Positions 23,348 to 34,083 of a DNA stretch of 64,000 nt are shown one piece after another. Source of the DNA: Burkholderia thailandensis E264 (GTDB taxonomy: Bacteria; Pseudomonadota; Gammaproteobacteria; Burkholderiales; Burkholderiaceae); NCBI RefSeq assembly GCF_000012365.1, contig NC_007651.1, forward strand, positions 868,001 to 932,000, given 5' to 3'. The number at the start of each line of letters is the position of its first letter. Within the stretch, counting starts at the first letter, position 1. The notes below the pieces were generated by a model. That model ran no database searches. It had not been told where the DNA came from and saw only the letters and a program-made list of their open reading frames with translations. A program made the position numbers and the translations under genes.

Positions 23348-24700
23348 ATGGTCACGAATCACCTCACGCGACGGCTCGCGGCCGTCGCACACGACTTCGG
23401 CCAGCCGGCGATGATCTGGCAGGCGGTCGCGTTCCTCGGCTCGCTCGCGCTCGCGTGGCTCGTCGCGCGCTATCTGCGCGGCCGGATCGACGCGCGCCGC
23501 CGCACGGCCGGCCGCGCGCCCGGCCCGGGCGCGCTCAGCCTGAACCGCGCGCTGTTCCCGCTCGTCGGCGGCGTGTTCATGTGGGTCGCGGAGACGGCGT
23601 TCGACGAGCTGATGCCGACGTCGCTGCTGCAGCTCGCGCTCGTGCCGCTCTTCGGCATCGGGCTCATCTACATCCTGTTCTTCGTCGCGCGCCGCGTGTT
23701 CGCGCGCGACGGCCACACGCACGCGTGGCTGTCGATCGTCGAGAAGTTCGTGTCGATCGTCGTGTGGATCGCGATGGCGCTCACGGTGCTCGGCATCCAG
23801 CGCGACGTGCTCGTCTGGCTCGACAGCGTCCAGTTCCGCGTCGCGAACGCCCGCCTCACGCTGTTGTCGGTCGTGTCGGGCGCGCTGTGGATCTGCGTGA
23901 CGCTCGTCGTCGCGATGTGGCTCGGCTCGGTGCTCGAGGAGCGGCTGATGCGCGCGCGCTCGCTCGACGCGAACCTGCGGGTCGTGCTCTCGCGCGTCGG
24001 TCGCGCGCTGCTCATCTTCGCGGCGGTGCTGATCGGGCTGTCGCTCGTCGGCATCGACGTGACCGTGCTCGGCGTGTTCGGCGGCGCGCTCGGCGTCGGG
24101 CTCGGCTTCGGCCTGCAGAAGATCGCGAGCAACTACGTGTCGGGCTTCATCATCCTGCTCGACCGGTCGCTGCGGCTCGGCGACGCGATCAACGTCGGCG
24201 GCCTGCAGGGCGTCGTCACGCAGATCCGCACGCGCTATACGGTCGTGCGCGGCCTCGACGGCAACGAGACGCTGATTCCGAACGAGAAGCTCATCACCGA
24301 CGTCGTGCAGAACCAGTCGTCGTACCTGACGCGCGGCTATGCGAAGGTCGCGGTTCAGGTGGCGTACACATCGGACGTCGAGCAGGCGATGGCGCTGCTC
24401 GCGGACGCGGCGACGGGCGTCGAGCGCGTGCTCGAGGACCCGGCGCCGACGCCTTATCTTGTCGGCTTCGGCGCGGACGGGATCGACCTCGAGCTCGGCT
24501 TCTGGATCGCCGACGCGGCGAAGGGGACGGCGAGCGTGCGCTCGGCGGTCAATCGGAACATCTGGCGACTTTTTGTCGCACACGGAATCTCGATTCCGTT
24601 CCCGCAGCGGGAGGTGCGCGTGATCGGGCTGCCGGACGCCATCGCGCCCGCGGCCGGCGCGCACGGCCCGGCGGCGGAGCGGCAGCGGCAGGACGCGTAG
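23348..24700 (+). CDS. MscS-family mechanosensitive ion channel
   Basis: A 450-residue inner-membrane channel of the small-conductance mechanosensitive family that releases solutes on osmotic downshock. There are about five N-terminal helices. The pore helix TM3 region is VTVLGVFGGALGVGLGFGLQKIASNYVSGF (here 237-266 approx.), rich in Gly and Ala as in MscS. It is followed by the beta-domain text LLDRSLRLGDAINVGG, VTQIRTRYTVVRGLDGNETLIPNEKL and a cytoplasmic vestibule domain. It is longer than E. coli MscS (286 residues) because of extra N-terminal helices, like the YbdG/YnaI class. It is the third gene after purN and the methyltransferase. Confidence 0.9.
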   Translation: MVTNHLTRRLAAVAHDFGQPAMIWQAVAFLGSLALAWLVARYLRGRIDARRRTAGRAPGPGALSLNRALFPLVGGVFMWVAETAFDELMPTSLLQLALVPLFGIGLIYILFFVARRVFARDGHTHAWLSIVEKFVSIVVWIAMALTVLGIQRDVLVWLDSVQFRVANARLTLLSVVSGALWICVTLVVAMWLGSVLEERLMRARSLDANLRVVLSRVGRALLIFAAVLIGLSLVGIDVTVLGVFGGALGVGLGFGLQKIASNYVSGFIILLDRSLRLGDAINVGGLQGVVTQIRTRYTVVRGLDGNETLIPNEKLITDVVQNQSSYLTRGYAKVAVQVAYTSDVEQAMALLADAATGVERVLEDPAPTPYLVGFGADGIDLELGFWIADAAKGTASVRSAVNRNIWRLFVAHGISIPFPQREVRVIGLPDAIAPAAGAHGPAAERQRQDA

Positions 24701-24897
24701 CGCCGGGCGGGCGCCGCCGCGCGCCCGTTCAACCTGAAAATCCGCGCGCGCGTATTGCGCCGCCGCAAAAAATATTCATTTTTTACAAAGACTTGGAACG
24801 GATGCAGTAAAATTCCGTCCTACTGTGCGGTATGCTTTCATTTTCTTGACGCAGGTCATTTGAGCCGGCGTCCCTACTACTTCCACAGGTAACTGCC

Positions 24898-26094
24898 TTG
24901 TTGAATTCCCTGCTCGATTTCCTTTCCAACGGGCTTCTGCGTTTCTCGTGGTGGCAGGTCGTGCTGTTCACGCTCGCCGTCACGCACGTGACGATCGTCG
25001 GCGTGACGGTCTATTTGCATCGCTGCCAGGCGCACCGCGCGCTCGATCTGCATCCGGTCATGAGCCACTTCTTCCGCCTGTGGTTGTGGATGACGACGGG
25101 CATGCTGACGGGCCAGTGGGCGGCGATCCATCGCAAGCACCATGCGAAGTGCGAGACCGAGGAGGACCCGCACAGCCCGCAGACGCGCGGCATCTGGAAG
25201 GTGCTGCTCGAAGGCGCCGAACTGTATCGCGCGGAGGCGAAGAACGAAGAGACGATGCGCAAGTACGGCCACGGCACGCCGAACGACTGGCTCGAGCGCA
25301 ATCTCTACTCGAAGTATCCGATTCTCGGCGTGAGCCTGATGATGGTGATCGACGTCGCGCTGTTCGGCGTGGTCGGCCTCACCGTGTGGGCGGTCCAGAT
25401 GGTGTGGATTCCGTTCTGGGCGGCGGGCGTCGTCAACGGCCTCGGCCACTTCTGGGGCTATCGCAACTTCAATGCGGCCGACGCGAGCACGAACCTGTTC
25501 CCGTGGGGCATCGTGATCGGCGGCGAGGAACTGCACAACAACCATCATACGTTTGCGACGTCGGCGAAGCTGTCGAACAAGTGGTACGAGTTCGACATCG
25601 GCTGGATGTACATCCGCATCATGTCGGCGTTCGGGCTCGCGAAGGTGAAGAAGATCGCGCCGACGCCGCGCCTCGCCGCGCGCAAGACGGTGCTCGACCA
25701 GGAAACGCTGCAGGCCGTGCTGTCGAACCGCTACGAGGTGATGGCGCGCTACGCGAAGACGCTCAAGCGCGCGTACAGGCAGGAGCTCGTGCACCTGAAG
25801 GAACTGGGCGCGCGCGAGAAGTATCAGCTGATGCGCGGCGCGCGCAAGTGGTTCCACAAGGAAGAGGCGGGCCTCGACGAGCCGCAGAAGCGGATGCTGC
25901 CGGAGATCTTCGCGAACAGTCAGAAACTGCATACGTTCTTCCAGCTGCGCACGGAACTCGCCGCGATCTGGGAGCGCTCGAACGCGTCGCGCGACCAGTT
26001 GCTCGCGCAGCTGCAGGATTGGTGCCATCGCGCCGAGCAAAGCGGCATCAAGGCGCTGCAAGAGTTCGCGACGCGTCTGCGCCGCTACGCCTGA
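24898..26094 (+). CDS. Fatty-acid desaturase (acyl-CoA delta-9 type)
   Basis: A 398-residue integral-membrane di-iron desaturase, probably introducing a delta-9 double bond into acyl chains with electrons from an external carrier. The three His boxes are visible: [10 protein letters not shown] (about 41), HRKHH (about 78) and HNNHHTF (about 214), separated by hydrophobic helices as in stearoyl-CoA desaturases. The start is TTG, either at 24898 or 24901, with AGGTAA upstream; no ATG fits. The C-terminal 130 residues after the last box are soluble and charged, longer than in the minimal family. It is alone, with an AT-rich 200-bp upstream gap and a terminator after it. Confidence 0.88.
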   Translation: MLNSLLDFLSNGLLRFSWWQVVLFTLAVTHVTIVGVTVYLHRCQAHRALDLHPVMSHFFRLWLWMTTGMLTGQWAAIHRKHHAKCETEEDPHSPQTRGIWKVLLEGAELYRAEAKNEETMRKYGHGTPNDWLERNLYSKYPILGVSLMMVIDVALFGVVGLTVWAVQMVWIPFWAAGVVNGLGHFWGYRNFNAADASTNLFPWGIVIGGEELHNNHHTFATSAKLSNKWYEFDIGWMYIRIMSAFGLAKVKKIAPTPRLAARKTVLDQETLQAVLSNRYEVMARYAKTLKRAYRQELVHLKELGAREKYQLMRGARKWFHKEEAGLDEPQKRMLPEIFANSQKLHTFFQLRTELAAIWERSNASRDQLLAQLQDWCHRAEQSGIKALQEFATRLRRYA

Positions 26095-26135
26095 GTCGTC
26101 CGCGCCGAAATCGATTAGAATTTCAGGACGTCACA

Positions 26136-26164
26136 AACCCCGCGCTGGCGGGGTTTTTTCTTTT
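26136..26164 (+). terminator. Intrinsic terminator of the desaturase gene
   Basis: An 8-bp stem (AACCCCGC / GCGGGGTT) with a GCTG loop is followed by a T-run, 42 bp after the desaturase stop. Confidence 0.88.
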
Positions 26165-26261
26165 GGGCCGCCGTTTGGCGACGGCAGCCTATCGGCAGAT
26201 TGAACTTTGCATGGAACCAGAGCATGCGCCAAGCGCTAACTCCGGTCGACAGGAGATGAGG

Positions 26262-27398
26262 ATGCAATCGGCGATCAAACCCGTCGAGTACGACCGCCCG
26301 CTCGCGGCAGGGGCGGCCTGCGGCGTGGGCGAGGCGTGGGCGAAGGTGCCCGCGCCGCTCGCTGCCGGCGAGCGCGAGGCGCTGAAGGCGCGGATCAAGG
26401 CGTTGCTCGAACGCGAGAAGGCCGTGCTGGTCGCGCACTATTACGTCGACGCGGAGCTGCAGGAACTCGCGGACGAGACGGGCGGCTGCGTTGCCGATTC
26501 GCTGGAGATGGCCCGCTTCGGGCGCGACCACGGCGCGCAGACGCTCGTGGTCGCCGGCGTGCGTTTCATGGGCGAGACGGCGAAGATCCTGAGCCCGGGC
26601 AAGCGCGTGCTGATGCCCGACCTCGACGCGACGTGCTCGCTCGATCTCGGTTGCCCGGTCGACGAGTTTTCCCGGTTTTGCGACGCGCATCCGGACCGTA
26701 CGGTCGTCGTCTACGCGAACACGAGCGCCGCGGTGAAGGCGCGCGCCGACTGGATGGTCACGTCGTCGATCGGCCTTGAGATCGTCGCCAATCTGCACGC
26801 GCGCGGCGAGAAGATCATCTGGGCGCCGGACCGCCACCTCGGCGGCTACATCCAGAAGAAGACGGGCGCGGACATGCTGATGTGGCAGGGCTCGTGTCTC
26901 GTGCACGACGAGTTCAAGGGCATCGAGCTCGACTTGCTGCGCAACGAATACCCGGATGCGAAGATCCTCGTGCACCCGGAATCGCCGGAGGGCGTCGTCG
27001 CGCTCGCGGACGTCGTCGGCTCGACGACGCAGTTGATCGATGCGGCCGTGAAGCTCGACGCTCAGCGATTCATCGTCGCGACCGATCTCGGCATCCTGCA
27101 CAAGATGCGGCTCGCGGCGCCCGGCAAGACCTTCATCGAGGCGCCGACGGCCGGCAACAGCGCGACGTGCAAGAGCTGCGCGCACTGCCCGTGGATGGCG
27201 ATGAACGTGCTGTCGAACCTCGCCGACGTGCTCGAGCGCGGTCACAACGAGATCTTCGTCGATGCGGCGATCGCCGAGCGCGCGCGCGTGCCGATCGACC
27301 GGATGCTCGATTTCGCCGCGCGCCACAAGCAGCGCGTGCAGGCGAGCGGCGATCTGCTGCGCGATCAGCAACTCTTCGCGAACGTGGGGGCGGCATGA
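26262..27398 (+). CDS. nadA: Quinolinate synthase A
   Basis: A 378-residue 4Fe-4S enzyme that condenses iminoaspartate with dihydroxyacetone phosphate to quinolinate in NAD synthesis. Visible landmarks are [18 protein letters not shown] (about 57-74), [13 protein letters not shown] (cluster Cys), the middle Cys in [11 protein letters not shown], and [23 protein letters not shown] with the third ligand. The ATG at 26262 has AGGAG six bases upstream; an ATG six bases earlier is also possible. The stop overlaps the nadC start (ATGA), so nadA-nadC is a coupled operon, while nadB for the first step lies convergently just downstream. Confidence 0.96.
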   Translation: MQSAIKPVEYDRPLAAGAACGVGEAWAKVPAPLAAGEREALKARIKALLEREKAVLVAHYYVDAELQELADETGGCVADSLEMARFGRDHGAQTLVVAGVRFMGETAKILSPGKRVLMPDLDATCSLDLGCPVDEFSRFCDAHPDRTVVVYANTSAAVKARADWMVTSSIGLEIVANLHARGEKIIWAPDRHLGGYIQKKTGADMLMWQGSCLVHDEFKGIELDLLRNEYPDAKILVHPESPEGVVALADVVGSTTQLIDAAVKLDAQRFIVATDLGILHKMRLAAPGKTFIEAPTAGNSATCKSCAHCPWMAMNVLSNLADVLERGHNEIFVDAAIAERARVPIDRMLDFAARHKQRVQASGDLLRDQQLFANVGAA

Positions 27399-28279
27399 CG
27401 AACGGCGCGATGTCTCCGCTTTTCGCTGAAATCTCGCGCGAATACGGCGCCGCGTTCGACGCGGCGATCGCGCGCAACGTGGCCGATGCGCTCGCCGAGG
27501 ACGTCGGCGGCGGCGATCAGACCGGGCGCCTCGTGCCGGACGGCGCGCCGCGCCGCGCGCGCGTGATCGTGCGCGAGGAGGCCGTGCTGTGCGGCGTGCC
27601 GTGGTTCGACGCGGTGGTGCGCGCGGTCGATCCGTCGATCGAGGTCGACTGGCGCTATCGCGAAGGCGACCGGATGACGGCGGATTCGACCGTCTGCGAA
27701 CTGCGCGGCCCCGCGCGTTCGTTGCTGACGGCCGAGCGCAACGCGCTCAACTTCCTGCAGCTGCTGTCGGGCGTCGCGACCGCGACGCGCCGCTACGTCG
27801 ACCGGATCGCCGATACGCGCACGCGCATTCTCGACACGCGCAAGACGCTGCCGGGCCTGCGGCTCGCGCAGAAGTACGCGGTGCGCGTGGGCGGCGGCGC
27901 GAACCAGCGGCTCGCGCTCTACGCGGGCATCCTGATCAAGGAGAATCACATCGCGGCGGCGGGCGGCGTCGGCGAGGCGCTCGACGCGGCGTTCGCGTTG
28001 AACGCCGCCGTGCCGGTGCAGATCGAGGTCGAAACGCTCGACCAGCTTCGCACGGCGCTCGCGCACGGTGCGCGATCGGTGCTGCTCGACAATTTCACGC
28101 TCGATATGATGCGCGACGCGGTGCGCATCACCGAGGGCCGCGCGGTGCTCGAGGTGTCGGGCGGCGTGAATTTCGATACGGTGCGTGCGATCGCCGAGAC
28201 GGGCGTCGATCGAATCTCGATCGGCGCGCTGACGAAGGACGTGCGCGCGATCGATTATTCGATGCGTATCGTCGAGTGA
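27395..28279 (+). CDS. nadC: Quinolinate phosphoribosyltransferase (decarboxylating)
   Basis: A 294-residue enzyme that converts quinolinate and PRPP to nicotinate mononucleotide, CO2 and pyrophosphate. The family core is intact: [36 protein letters not shown] (substrate-binding Arg/Lys), [20 protein letters not shown], the [11 protein letters not shown] metal-site Glu, and [20 protein letters not shown] with SIGALTK near the C-terminus. Its ATG overlaps the nadA stop by four bases. A terminator follows at 28370-28406, shared space with the convergent nadB. Confidence 0.96.
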   Translation: MTNGAMSPLFAEISREYGAAFDAAIARNVADALAEDVGGGDQTGRLVPDGAPRRARVIVREEAVLCGVPWFDAVVRAVDPSIEVDWRYREGDRMTADSTVCELRGPARSLLTAERNALNFLQLLSGVATATRRYVDRIADTRTRILDTRKTLPGLRLAQKYAVRVGGGANQRLALYAGILIKENHIAAAGGVGEALDAAFALNAAVPVQIEVETLDQLRTALAHGARSVLLDNFTLDMMRDAVRITEGRAVLEVSGGVNFDTVRAIAETGVDRISIGALTKDVRAIDYSMRIVE

Positions 28280-28369
28280 CGTGACGGGCGCGCGCGTGCA
28301 TCGCGCAGGCGTGCGCTCGGGGCAGAGAAGCGGGCCGAAGACATAGGCCAAAGGCATGAGCCAAAGGCG

Positions 28370-28406
28370 AGGCCGCCGGCGCTTGACGCGCGGGCGGCCT
28401 TTTTTG
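28370..28406 (+). terminator. Intrinsic terminator of nadAC
   Basis: An 8-bp stem (AGGCCGCC / GGCGGCCT) is followed by a run of six or seven T, about 90 bp past the nadC stop and before the convergent nadB stop. Confidence 0.78.
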
Positions 28407-28453
28407 TCGCGTATCGCGCGCGGATGCGAGGCATGCCGCACGGCCGGCCGTCG

Positions 28454-30055
28454 TTACTTCGGCATGCGCCGCGACGGCGTGAGCACGGTCGGCAGCGCCT
28501 TCGGCAATGCGTGCGGCCAGTCGCGGCTGTAGTGCAGCCCGCGGCTTTCGTGGCGTGCCCGCGCGCCGTCGACGATCAGCGACGCGACGTCCACGAGATT
28601 GCGCAACTCGAGCAGATCGCGGCTCACGCGGAAGTGCGCGTAATACTCGTGGATCTCGTCGCGCAGCAGCTTGAGCCGATGCTGCGCGCGCTCGAGGCGC
28701 TTGTCGGTGCGCACGATGCCGACGTAGTTCCACATCAGGCGGCGCAGTTCGTCCCAGTTGTGCGCGACGACCACCTCCTCGTCGGCGTCCGCGACGCGGC
28801 TCTCGTCCCATGCGGGCAGCGGGCCGTGCGTCGCCGAATCGTAGCCGGCGGCTTCGATCGACTCGGCGGTCGCGCGGCCGATCACGAGGCATTCGAGCAG
28901 CGAATTGCTCGCGAGACGGTTCGCGCCGTGCAGGCCCGTGTACGACGTCTCGCCGACTGCGTACAGGCCCGCGATATCGGTGCGCCCGGCCAGATCAGTG
29001 ACGACGCCGCCGCACGTGTAGTGCGCGGCCGGCACGACCGGGATCGGCTCCTTCGAGATGTCGATGCCGAACTCGAGGCAGCGCGCGTAGATCGTCGGGA
29101 AATGCTCGCGCAGGAATGCCTCGGGCTGATGGCTGATGTCGAGATATACGCAATCGATCCCGCGCTTCTTGATCTCGAAGTCGATCGCGCGCGCGACGAT
29201 GTCGCGCGGCGCGAGTTCCGCGCGCGGATCGTGCGCGGGCATGAAGCGGGTGCCGTCCGGCAGCTTGAGCAGGCCGCCTTCGCCGCGCACGGCCTCGGAA
29301 ATGAGGAACGACTTCGCGTACGGATGGAACAGGCACGTCGGATGGAACTGGATGAACTCCATGTTCGCGACGCGCGCGCCCGCGCGCCACGCCATCGCGA
29401 TGCCGTCGCCCGTCGCCGTGTCCGGGTTCGTCGTGTACAGATACACCTTGCCCGCGCCGCCCGTCGCGAGCACCGTGTGCGGCGCCTCGATCGTCACTGT
29501 CCGGCCCGTCTGCACGTCGAGTGCGTAGAGGCCCACGCAGCGCCGGCCCGGCAGGCCAGGTAGCCCGAGGCGATCGGACGTGATCAGATCGATCGCATGG
29601 TGATCCTCGAAGAACGTGATGTTCGGATGCGTGCGGGCACGCTCGGACAGCGTCGCGAGCACCGCGTGGCCCGTCGCGTCGGCCGCGTGGATGATGCGGC
29701 GATGGCTATGGCCGCCTTCGCGCGTCAGGTGAAAGCCGAGTTCGGCGGCGTCGTCCTTCGTGAACGGCACGCCTTGCGAGATCAGCCATTCGATTGCCTC
29801 GCGGCCGTGCTCGACGATGTAGCGCGTCGCGGCTTCGTCGCACAGGCCGCCGCCTGCGATCAGCGTGTCGTTCACGTGATTCTCGACGCTGTCCGCCGAA
29901 TCGAGCACTGCGGCGATGCCGCCTTGCGCGTAGTCGCTCGCGCCCTCCATCATCGAGCGCTTCGCGATCAGCGCGACGCGGCGCGTTTGAGCGAGATTGA
30001 GCGCGACCGACAGACCGGCGAGGCCGCTGCCCACGATCGCCACATCGAAATTCAT
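28454..30055 (-). CDS. nadB: L-aspartate oxidase
   Basis: A 533-residue flavoenzyme that oxidises L-aspartate to iminoaspartate, the substrate of NadA. The FAD Rossmann motif [15 protein letters not shown] is at about 5-19; [11 protein letters not shown] and [19 protein letters not shown] (about 115) belong to the succinate dehydrogenase/fumarate reductase flavoprotein fold, and RGEGGLL and [15 protein letters not shown] are further signatures. I chose the ATG at 30055, since GGAG lies six bases upstream; the frame extends farther but the added residues are not conserved. It is convergent with nadA-nadC, so all three de novo NAD genes sit within 4 kb. Confidence 0.95.
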   Translation of the reverse strand: MNFDVAIVGSGLAGLSVALNLAQTRRVALIAKRSMMEGASDYAQGGIAAVLDSADSVENHVNDTLIAGGGLCDEAATRYIVEHGREAIEWLISQGVPFTKDDAAELGFHLTREGGHSHRRIIHAADATGHAVLATLSERARTHPNITFFEDHHAIDLITSDRLGLPGLPGRRCVGLYALDVQTGRTVTIEAPHTVLATGGAGKVYLYTTNPDTATGDGIAMAWRAGARVANMEFIQFHPTCLFHPYAKSFLISEAVRGEGGLLKLPDGTRFMPAHDPRAELAPRDIVARAIDFEIKKRGIDCVYLDISHQPEAFLREHFPTIYARCLEFGIDISKEPIPVVPAAHYTCGGVVTDLAGRTDIAGLYAVGETSYTGLHGANRLASNSLLECLVIGRATAESIEAAGYDSATHGPLPAWDESRVADADEEVVVAHNWDELRRLMWNYVGIVRTDKRLERAQHRLKLLRDEIHEYYAHFRVSRDLLELRNLVDVASLIVDGARARHESRGLHYSRDWPHALPKALPTVLTPSRRMPK

Positions 30056-30164
30056 CTGCATCTCCGTTTCTTGCGCGTTTTGTCTTATCTTTTCCGCCAT
30101 GCGCAATGCGGCGGAAAGGGCAGAGCATACCGCGTCGGAGAAACGCTTGCGTGCCCGCCAACGC

Positions 30165-30193
30165 AAAAAGCCCCGCGATTGCGGGGCTTTTCG
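30165..30193. terminator. Terminator downstream of rpmBG (bidirectional shape)
   Basis: A 10-bp stem (AAAGCCCCGC / GCGGGGCTTT, loop GATT) is flanked by A-run and T-run. It lies about 30 bp past the rpmG stop on the minus strand. Confidence 0.88.
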
Positions 30194-30222
30194 TCGTCGT
30201 CAGGCTCGTTGAAACCGGAGAA

Positions 30223-30390
30223 TTACTTGATCTTGGTTTCCTTGTACGCCACGTGCTTGCGGGCGACGGGATCGAACTTCATGATCTCCATCTTTTCCGG
30301 CATGTTGCGCTTGTTCTTCGTGGTCGTATAGAAGTGGCCCGTGCCAGCGGTGGACTCGAGCTTGATCTTGTCGCGTGCGCCTTTCGCCAT
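30223..30390 (-). CDS. rpmG: 50S ribosomal protein L33
   Basis: A 55-residue large-subunit protein. The sequence [20 protein letters not shown] and the later [19 protein letters not shown] block are diagnostic of L33. It lacks the CxxC zinc pairs, so it is the zinc-independent form. It follows rpmB by 17 bp in the same direction, the universal rpmB-rpmG pairing, and ends before a strong terminator. Confidence 0.97.
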
Positions 30391-30407
30391 GTTCGTGCTC
30401 CTTGGAC

Positions 30408-30641
30408 TTAGGCTTCGCCGCGTGCGCGCAGGTCAGCGAGCACGGAATCGATGCCGTTCTTGTCGATCAGGCGCAGGCCGGCGTTCGAGACGCGCAGACG
30501 CACCCAACGGTTTTCGCTTTCCACCCAGAACCGGCGGTTTTGCAGATTCGGCAGGAAGCGACGCTTCGTCTTGTTGTTGGCGTGGGAAACGTTGTTGCCG
30601 CTCATCGGCGCTTTCCCAGTTACTTGGCATACGCGTGCCAT
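30408..30641 (-). CDS. rpmB: 50S ribosomal protein L28
   Basis: A 77-residue large-subunit protein. It begins [20 protein letters not shown] and has [18 protein letters not shown], both characteristic of L28. The start is the ATG at 30641; the much longer open frame upstream overlaps radC in another frame and is not coding. It is co-transcribed with rpmG, and the 281-bp region back to radC probably holds the promoter. Confidence 0.97.
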
Positions 30642-30922
30642 GAGAGCACTCCTAATACGCTGAATTCGGGTTCGATCGCCGGTGAAGGTTCTCTTCCTCG
30701 CATGGCCGCGTGAGTTTCGGCCTTGCCGGGAAAAGCGCCTCCGATCCGTGGTTGGCCTGACGACCTGCCACGAGACCGCTTCAGCGGCTTCAGAACTGGT
30801 TGGAAAAAAGACAGACGGCGATTCTAACAGAAAAACTTCAGGAAAATCAAACCCAATTTCGCATGCGGATGTCGCGGGGCGCTGGGGCCCGGCCGTGCGT
30901 GCGGCGCGTTGTGCGCGGCGCG

Positions 30923-31711
30923 CTAGATCCAGCCCGCCTGCGCGAACGAAAACGTATCGTTCGCGCCGACGACGAAATGATCGATCAACTGGACGTCGAC
31001 GAGCGCGAGCGCGTCGCGCAGCACGCGCGTGAGGTGCCGGTCCGCGGCGCTCGGCCGCACCGCGCCCGACGGGTGATTGTGCGCGACGATGAGCGCAGCC
31101 GCATTCAGCGCGAGCGCGCGCCGCACGATTTCGCGCGGATAGACGGCCATCCGCGTGAGCGAGCCGTGCGCGGTTTCTTCCGTTTGCACGAGCCGGTGCC
31201 GCGCGTCGAGAAAAAGGCAGACGAACACTTCGCGCGGCCGCGTGCCGATCAGGAGCCGCAGATAATCGTCGACCGCGCCCGGCGAATCGACGAGCGGCCG
31301 CTCGCGGGCCTTCTCGGCGAGCGCGCGGCGCGCGAGCTCGACGACGGCGACGAGGATCGCGGTGCGCGCGGGGCCGATCCCGCGCAGGCCCTTGAAATCG
31401 TCGGGCGCCGCGTCGAGCAGCGCGCGCAGCGAGCCGAAGCGCGTGAGCAGCGTGTGCGCGAGCGCGAACACGTCGTGGCCGGGCAGGCCCGAGCCGAGCA
31501 GGAGCGCGACGAGCTCCGCGTCGGACAGCGCGGCCGGGCCGCGCGCAAGCAGGCGCTCGCGCGGCAGATCGCGGCCGCGGCGCGCTGCGCCCGCGGCCGG
31601 CAATGCGGCGGGCCGCGGAATGCCGGGTGCTGCGGCGGCCTGCGCGACGGGCCGCTCGCGCTCGGGTTCGTCGCCGACGTTTTCGCCGGCCGAGACAATC
31701 TCGTATTGCAT
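30923..31711 (-). CDS. radC: RadC-family JAB-domain protein
   Basis: A 262-residue protein of the RadC family. Despite its name the family has no proven DNA-repair role. After a poorly conserved Ala/Arg-rich N-terminus comes a helix-hairpin-helix-like region ([15 protein letters not shown] ... [18 protein letters not shown], about 75-135) and then a JAB/MPN metalloprotease-type domain with the metal motif HNHPSG ... SAADRHLT and [13 protein letters not shown]. The ATG at 31711 has GGAGG eight bases upstream and is preferred over the frame's earlier start. It is divergent from fkpB. Confidence 0.92.
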
Positions 31712-31848
31712 GCTGTTGACCTCCAATATCCTGCGTGCTCGCAAGGCGAATCGCGCCGGCATTCCGCTTCGATCGCCGAGGTGACTTACAATATGGGCTT
31801 TGCGCTGCGCCGCCCGCCGTTTTCGGGCGCCGATTGAACGAGTACCCC

Positions 31849-32304
31849 ATGAGCCTCATCGACCTTGCAGAAGTGAAGCCCGGTTCGCACGTCACGCTTC
31901 ATTACCGGCTCGCCCTTGCCGACGGCGCCGACATCGTCAACACGTTCTCCGAGAAGCCCGCCACGCTCCTCCTCGGCGCGGGGCAGCTTGCGCCGTCGCT
32001 GGAGGAGATTCTGATCGGCCTCAAGGCGGGCGACCATTCGACTTTCCGGCTAGCGCCCGAGCAAGCGTTCGGGCCGCGCAATCCGGACATGATCCAGCGC
32101 GTGTCGCTCGCGACGCTGCGGGAGAACGGCATGGTCGGCGACGATTTCGCGCCGGGCGATCTGATCGAATTCAACGCGCCGGACGGCGGCCGCTACGCGG
32201 GCGTGCTCAAGGAGATCGGCGAGACCTCCGCGCTTTTCGATTTCAACCATCCGCTCGCGGGCCAGGCGCTCACGTTCGAAGTGAAAATCATCGGGATTCT
32301 GTAA
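31849..32304 (+). CDS. fkpB: FKBP-type peptidyl-prolyl isomerase, SlpA/FkpB type
   Basis: A 151-residue SlyD/SlpA-like prolyl isomerase. The FKBP part ([14 protein letters not shown] ... ADIVNTF) is interrupted by the insert-in-flap domain (about 70-125: [21 protein letters not shown]) and resumes with [22 protein letters not shown], which is characteristic. It lacks the His-rich tail of SlyD, which with the ispH neighbour indicates SlpA/FkpB. The ispH start is two bases after its stop. In E. coli the pair follows lspA; here it has moved away from ileS-lspA. Confidence 0.92.
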
Positions 32305-32306
32305 TC

Positions 32307-33287
32307 ATGAGCTCCACCGATACGTTGTCCGGCCAGGTCGCCGCGGCCGACGCCGAGATTCTGCTCGCCCAGCCGCGCGGTTTCTGCGCGGGCGTCGATC
32401 GCGCGATCGAGATCGTCGAGCGTGCGATCGCGATGCACGGCGCGCCGATCTACGTGCGCCACGAGATCGTGCACAACAAGTACGTCGTCGAGGACCTGAA
32501 AAAGAAGGGCGCGATTTTCGTCGAGGAACTCGAGGAAGTGCCGTCCGGCAACACGGTGATCTTCAGCGCGCACGGCGTATCGAAGGCGGTGCGCGACGAG
32601 GCGGCCGTGCGCGGGCTGCGCATTTACGACGCGACGTGCCCGCTCGTCACGAAGGTGCACGTCGAGGTCGCGAAGATGCGCCAGGAAGGCGTCGACATCG
32701 TGATGATCGGCCACAAGGGCCATCCGGAGGTTGAAGGCACGATGGGGCAGGTCGAGCGCGGCATGCATCTCGTCGAGAGCGTCGAGGACGTGCTCAAGCT
32801 CGAACTGCCCGATCCGGAGCGCGTCGCGCTCGTCACGCAGACGACGCTGTCCGTCGACGACGCGGCCGAGATCATCGGCGCGCTCAAGGCGAAATTTCCC
32901 GCGATTCGCGAGCCGAAGAAGCAGGACATCTGCTACGCGACGCAGAACCGCCAGGACGCGGTGAAGTTCATGGCGCCGCAATGCGACGTCGTGATCGTCG
33001 TCGGCAGCCCGAACAGCTCGAATTCGAGCCGTTTGCGCGAGGTCGCCGAGAAGCGCGGCGTCGCCGCCTACATGGTCGACGCGCCCGAGCAGATCGACCC
33101 GGCCTGGGTGGCCGGCAAGCGCCGGATCGGCGTGACCGCGGGCGCGTCGGCGCCCGAAGTGCTCGCGCAGGCCGTGATCGCGCGTTTGCGCGAGCTCGGC
33201 GTGACCAACGTGCGGGCGCTCGAGGGCATCGAGGAGAACGTGTCGTTCCCGTTGCCGCGCGGCCTGAATCTGTCTTCCGCCGCCTGA
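32307..33287 (+). CDS. ispH: 4-hydroxy-3-methylbut-2-enyl diphosphate reductase
   Basis: A 326-residue 4Fe-4S enzyme, last step of the MEP isoprenoid pathway, forming IPP and DMAPP. The three cluster cysteines are in [16 protein letters not shown] (about 22), [12 protein letters not shown] (about 106) and the later [13 protein letters not shown] (about 205). Also seen are [22 protein letters not shown] and the substrate-binding [13 protein letters not shown] and SAPE motifs. It is coupled to fkpB and followed by a good terminator. Burkholderia genomes often carry more than one ispH; nothing here shows whether another exists. Confidence 0.96.
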   Translation: MSSTDTLSGQVAAADAEILLAQPRGFCAGVDRAIEIVERAIAMHGAPIYVRHEIVHNKYVVEDLKKKGAIFVEELEEVPSGNTVIFSAHGVSKAVRDEAAVRGLRIYDATCPLVTKVHVEVAKMRQEGVDIVMIGHKGHPEVEGTMGQVERGMHLVESVEDVLKLELPDPERVALVTQTTLSVDDAAEIIGALKAKFPAIREPKKQDICYATQNRQDAVKFMAPQCDVVIVVGSPNSSNSSRLREVAEKRGVAAYMVDAPEQIDPAWVAGKRRIGVTAGASAPEVLAQAVIARLRELGVTNVRALEGIEENVSFPLPRGLNLSSAA

Positions 33288-33314
33288 TCGCCGGTTTCGT
33301 TTCCGTCGCAATGC

Positions 33315-33345
33315 AAAAGCGCGCCCCGGGCGCGCTTTTCTTTTG
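33315..33345 (+). terminator. Intrinsic terminator of fkpB-ispH
   Basis: An 11- to 12-bp stem (AAAAGCGCGCC / GGCGCGCTTTT) is followed by CTTTTG, 28 bp past the ispH stop. Confidence 0.88.
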
Positions 33346-33572
33346 CGCGCGATATGTGCGCGATTTTCCGGAGAGCAACCATCCGGCGTCAAATATGTGC
33401 AACCCGGTTGCAATATCGCCGGGAACCCCGCTCTCAAAAAAGGTTGCAATGCAGGAAAACCCTGTCGAATCAGGAATATTGGTCGTCCTATAAATAGAGT
33501 TACAATGCGCCCGTTTTCAGGCCTGATGGCCTTTGAAACATGGTTTTGGCAAGGCGCTGGAGACCTTATTCG

Positions 33573-34064
33573 ATGCATCTGGAGTTGGTTTACGCCGGGC
33601 CCGTCGACGCTGCGGTTGCGCTTTTCGCAGCGGCCGCCGACGGACGCGACGGCAGGGCGGCGGCGCAGGCCGCGACAGCCCCGGCCGTTTCCCCGAGCGA
33701 CGTGATCGTCGCTGGGGCCGGACGTCCTGCGGCGAATTTCGCCGCGAAGCCGACTCGGATCAAGCGCGCGCGCATCGACGTCGTCGCATCCGTCGGCATC
33801 GGCGGGCCGGTCGCGCGGCGGACGGCCGTCCGCCGCATGGCGGGACCGTCCCGACGCGCGCCGATCGCAAGCGACGCAGTGCGCGCGATCGCCGACACCA
33901 CGAGGCGCGCCATCCCGAGCGAAGCATTCGACGTGCCGCAGCCGATGACGGCGTCCGCCCCCGAGGCGGCCGCTGTCATGCGCGGCCGCGTCGGCTGCGC
34001 GAAGGCTGGCGCATGGACGCTCTACGACTTCAAGGAGGCCCAGCACACCGTCCTCAAGTCGTGA
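33573..34064 (+). CDS. Hypothetical Ala/Arg-rich protein
   Basis: I do not recognise this 163-residue protein. The frame is open from 33540, and I chose the ATG at 33573 because GGAG lies ten bases upstream and the sequence MHLELVYAGPVDAAVALFAA begins there. It is rich in Ala and Arg with no signal peptide, membrane segment or known motif. Support for a real gene: a possible promoter just upstream (ATAAAT/TTACAAT around 33490-33506), and a good terminator 20 bp after the stop. Against: compositional bias alone gives long frames in such GC-rich DNA. It separates ispH from the liv operon. Confidence 0.4.
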   Translation: MHLELVYAGPVDAAVALFAAAADGRDGRAAAQAATAPAVSPSDVIVAGAGRPAANFAAKPTRIKRARIDVVASVGIGGPVARRTAVRRMAGPSRRAPIASDAVRAIADTTRRAIPSEAFDVPQPMTASAPEAAAVMRGRVGCAKAGAWTLYDFKEAQHTVLKS

Positions 34065-34083
34065 ATTACAGACGGGACTCGCG

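Noticed and set aside
30408..31895. 495-codon ORF covering rpmB and opposite fkpB
   Set aside because: Only the last 77 codons are coding (L28); the upstream part is out of frame with radC and has no similarity.
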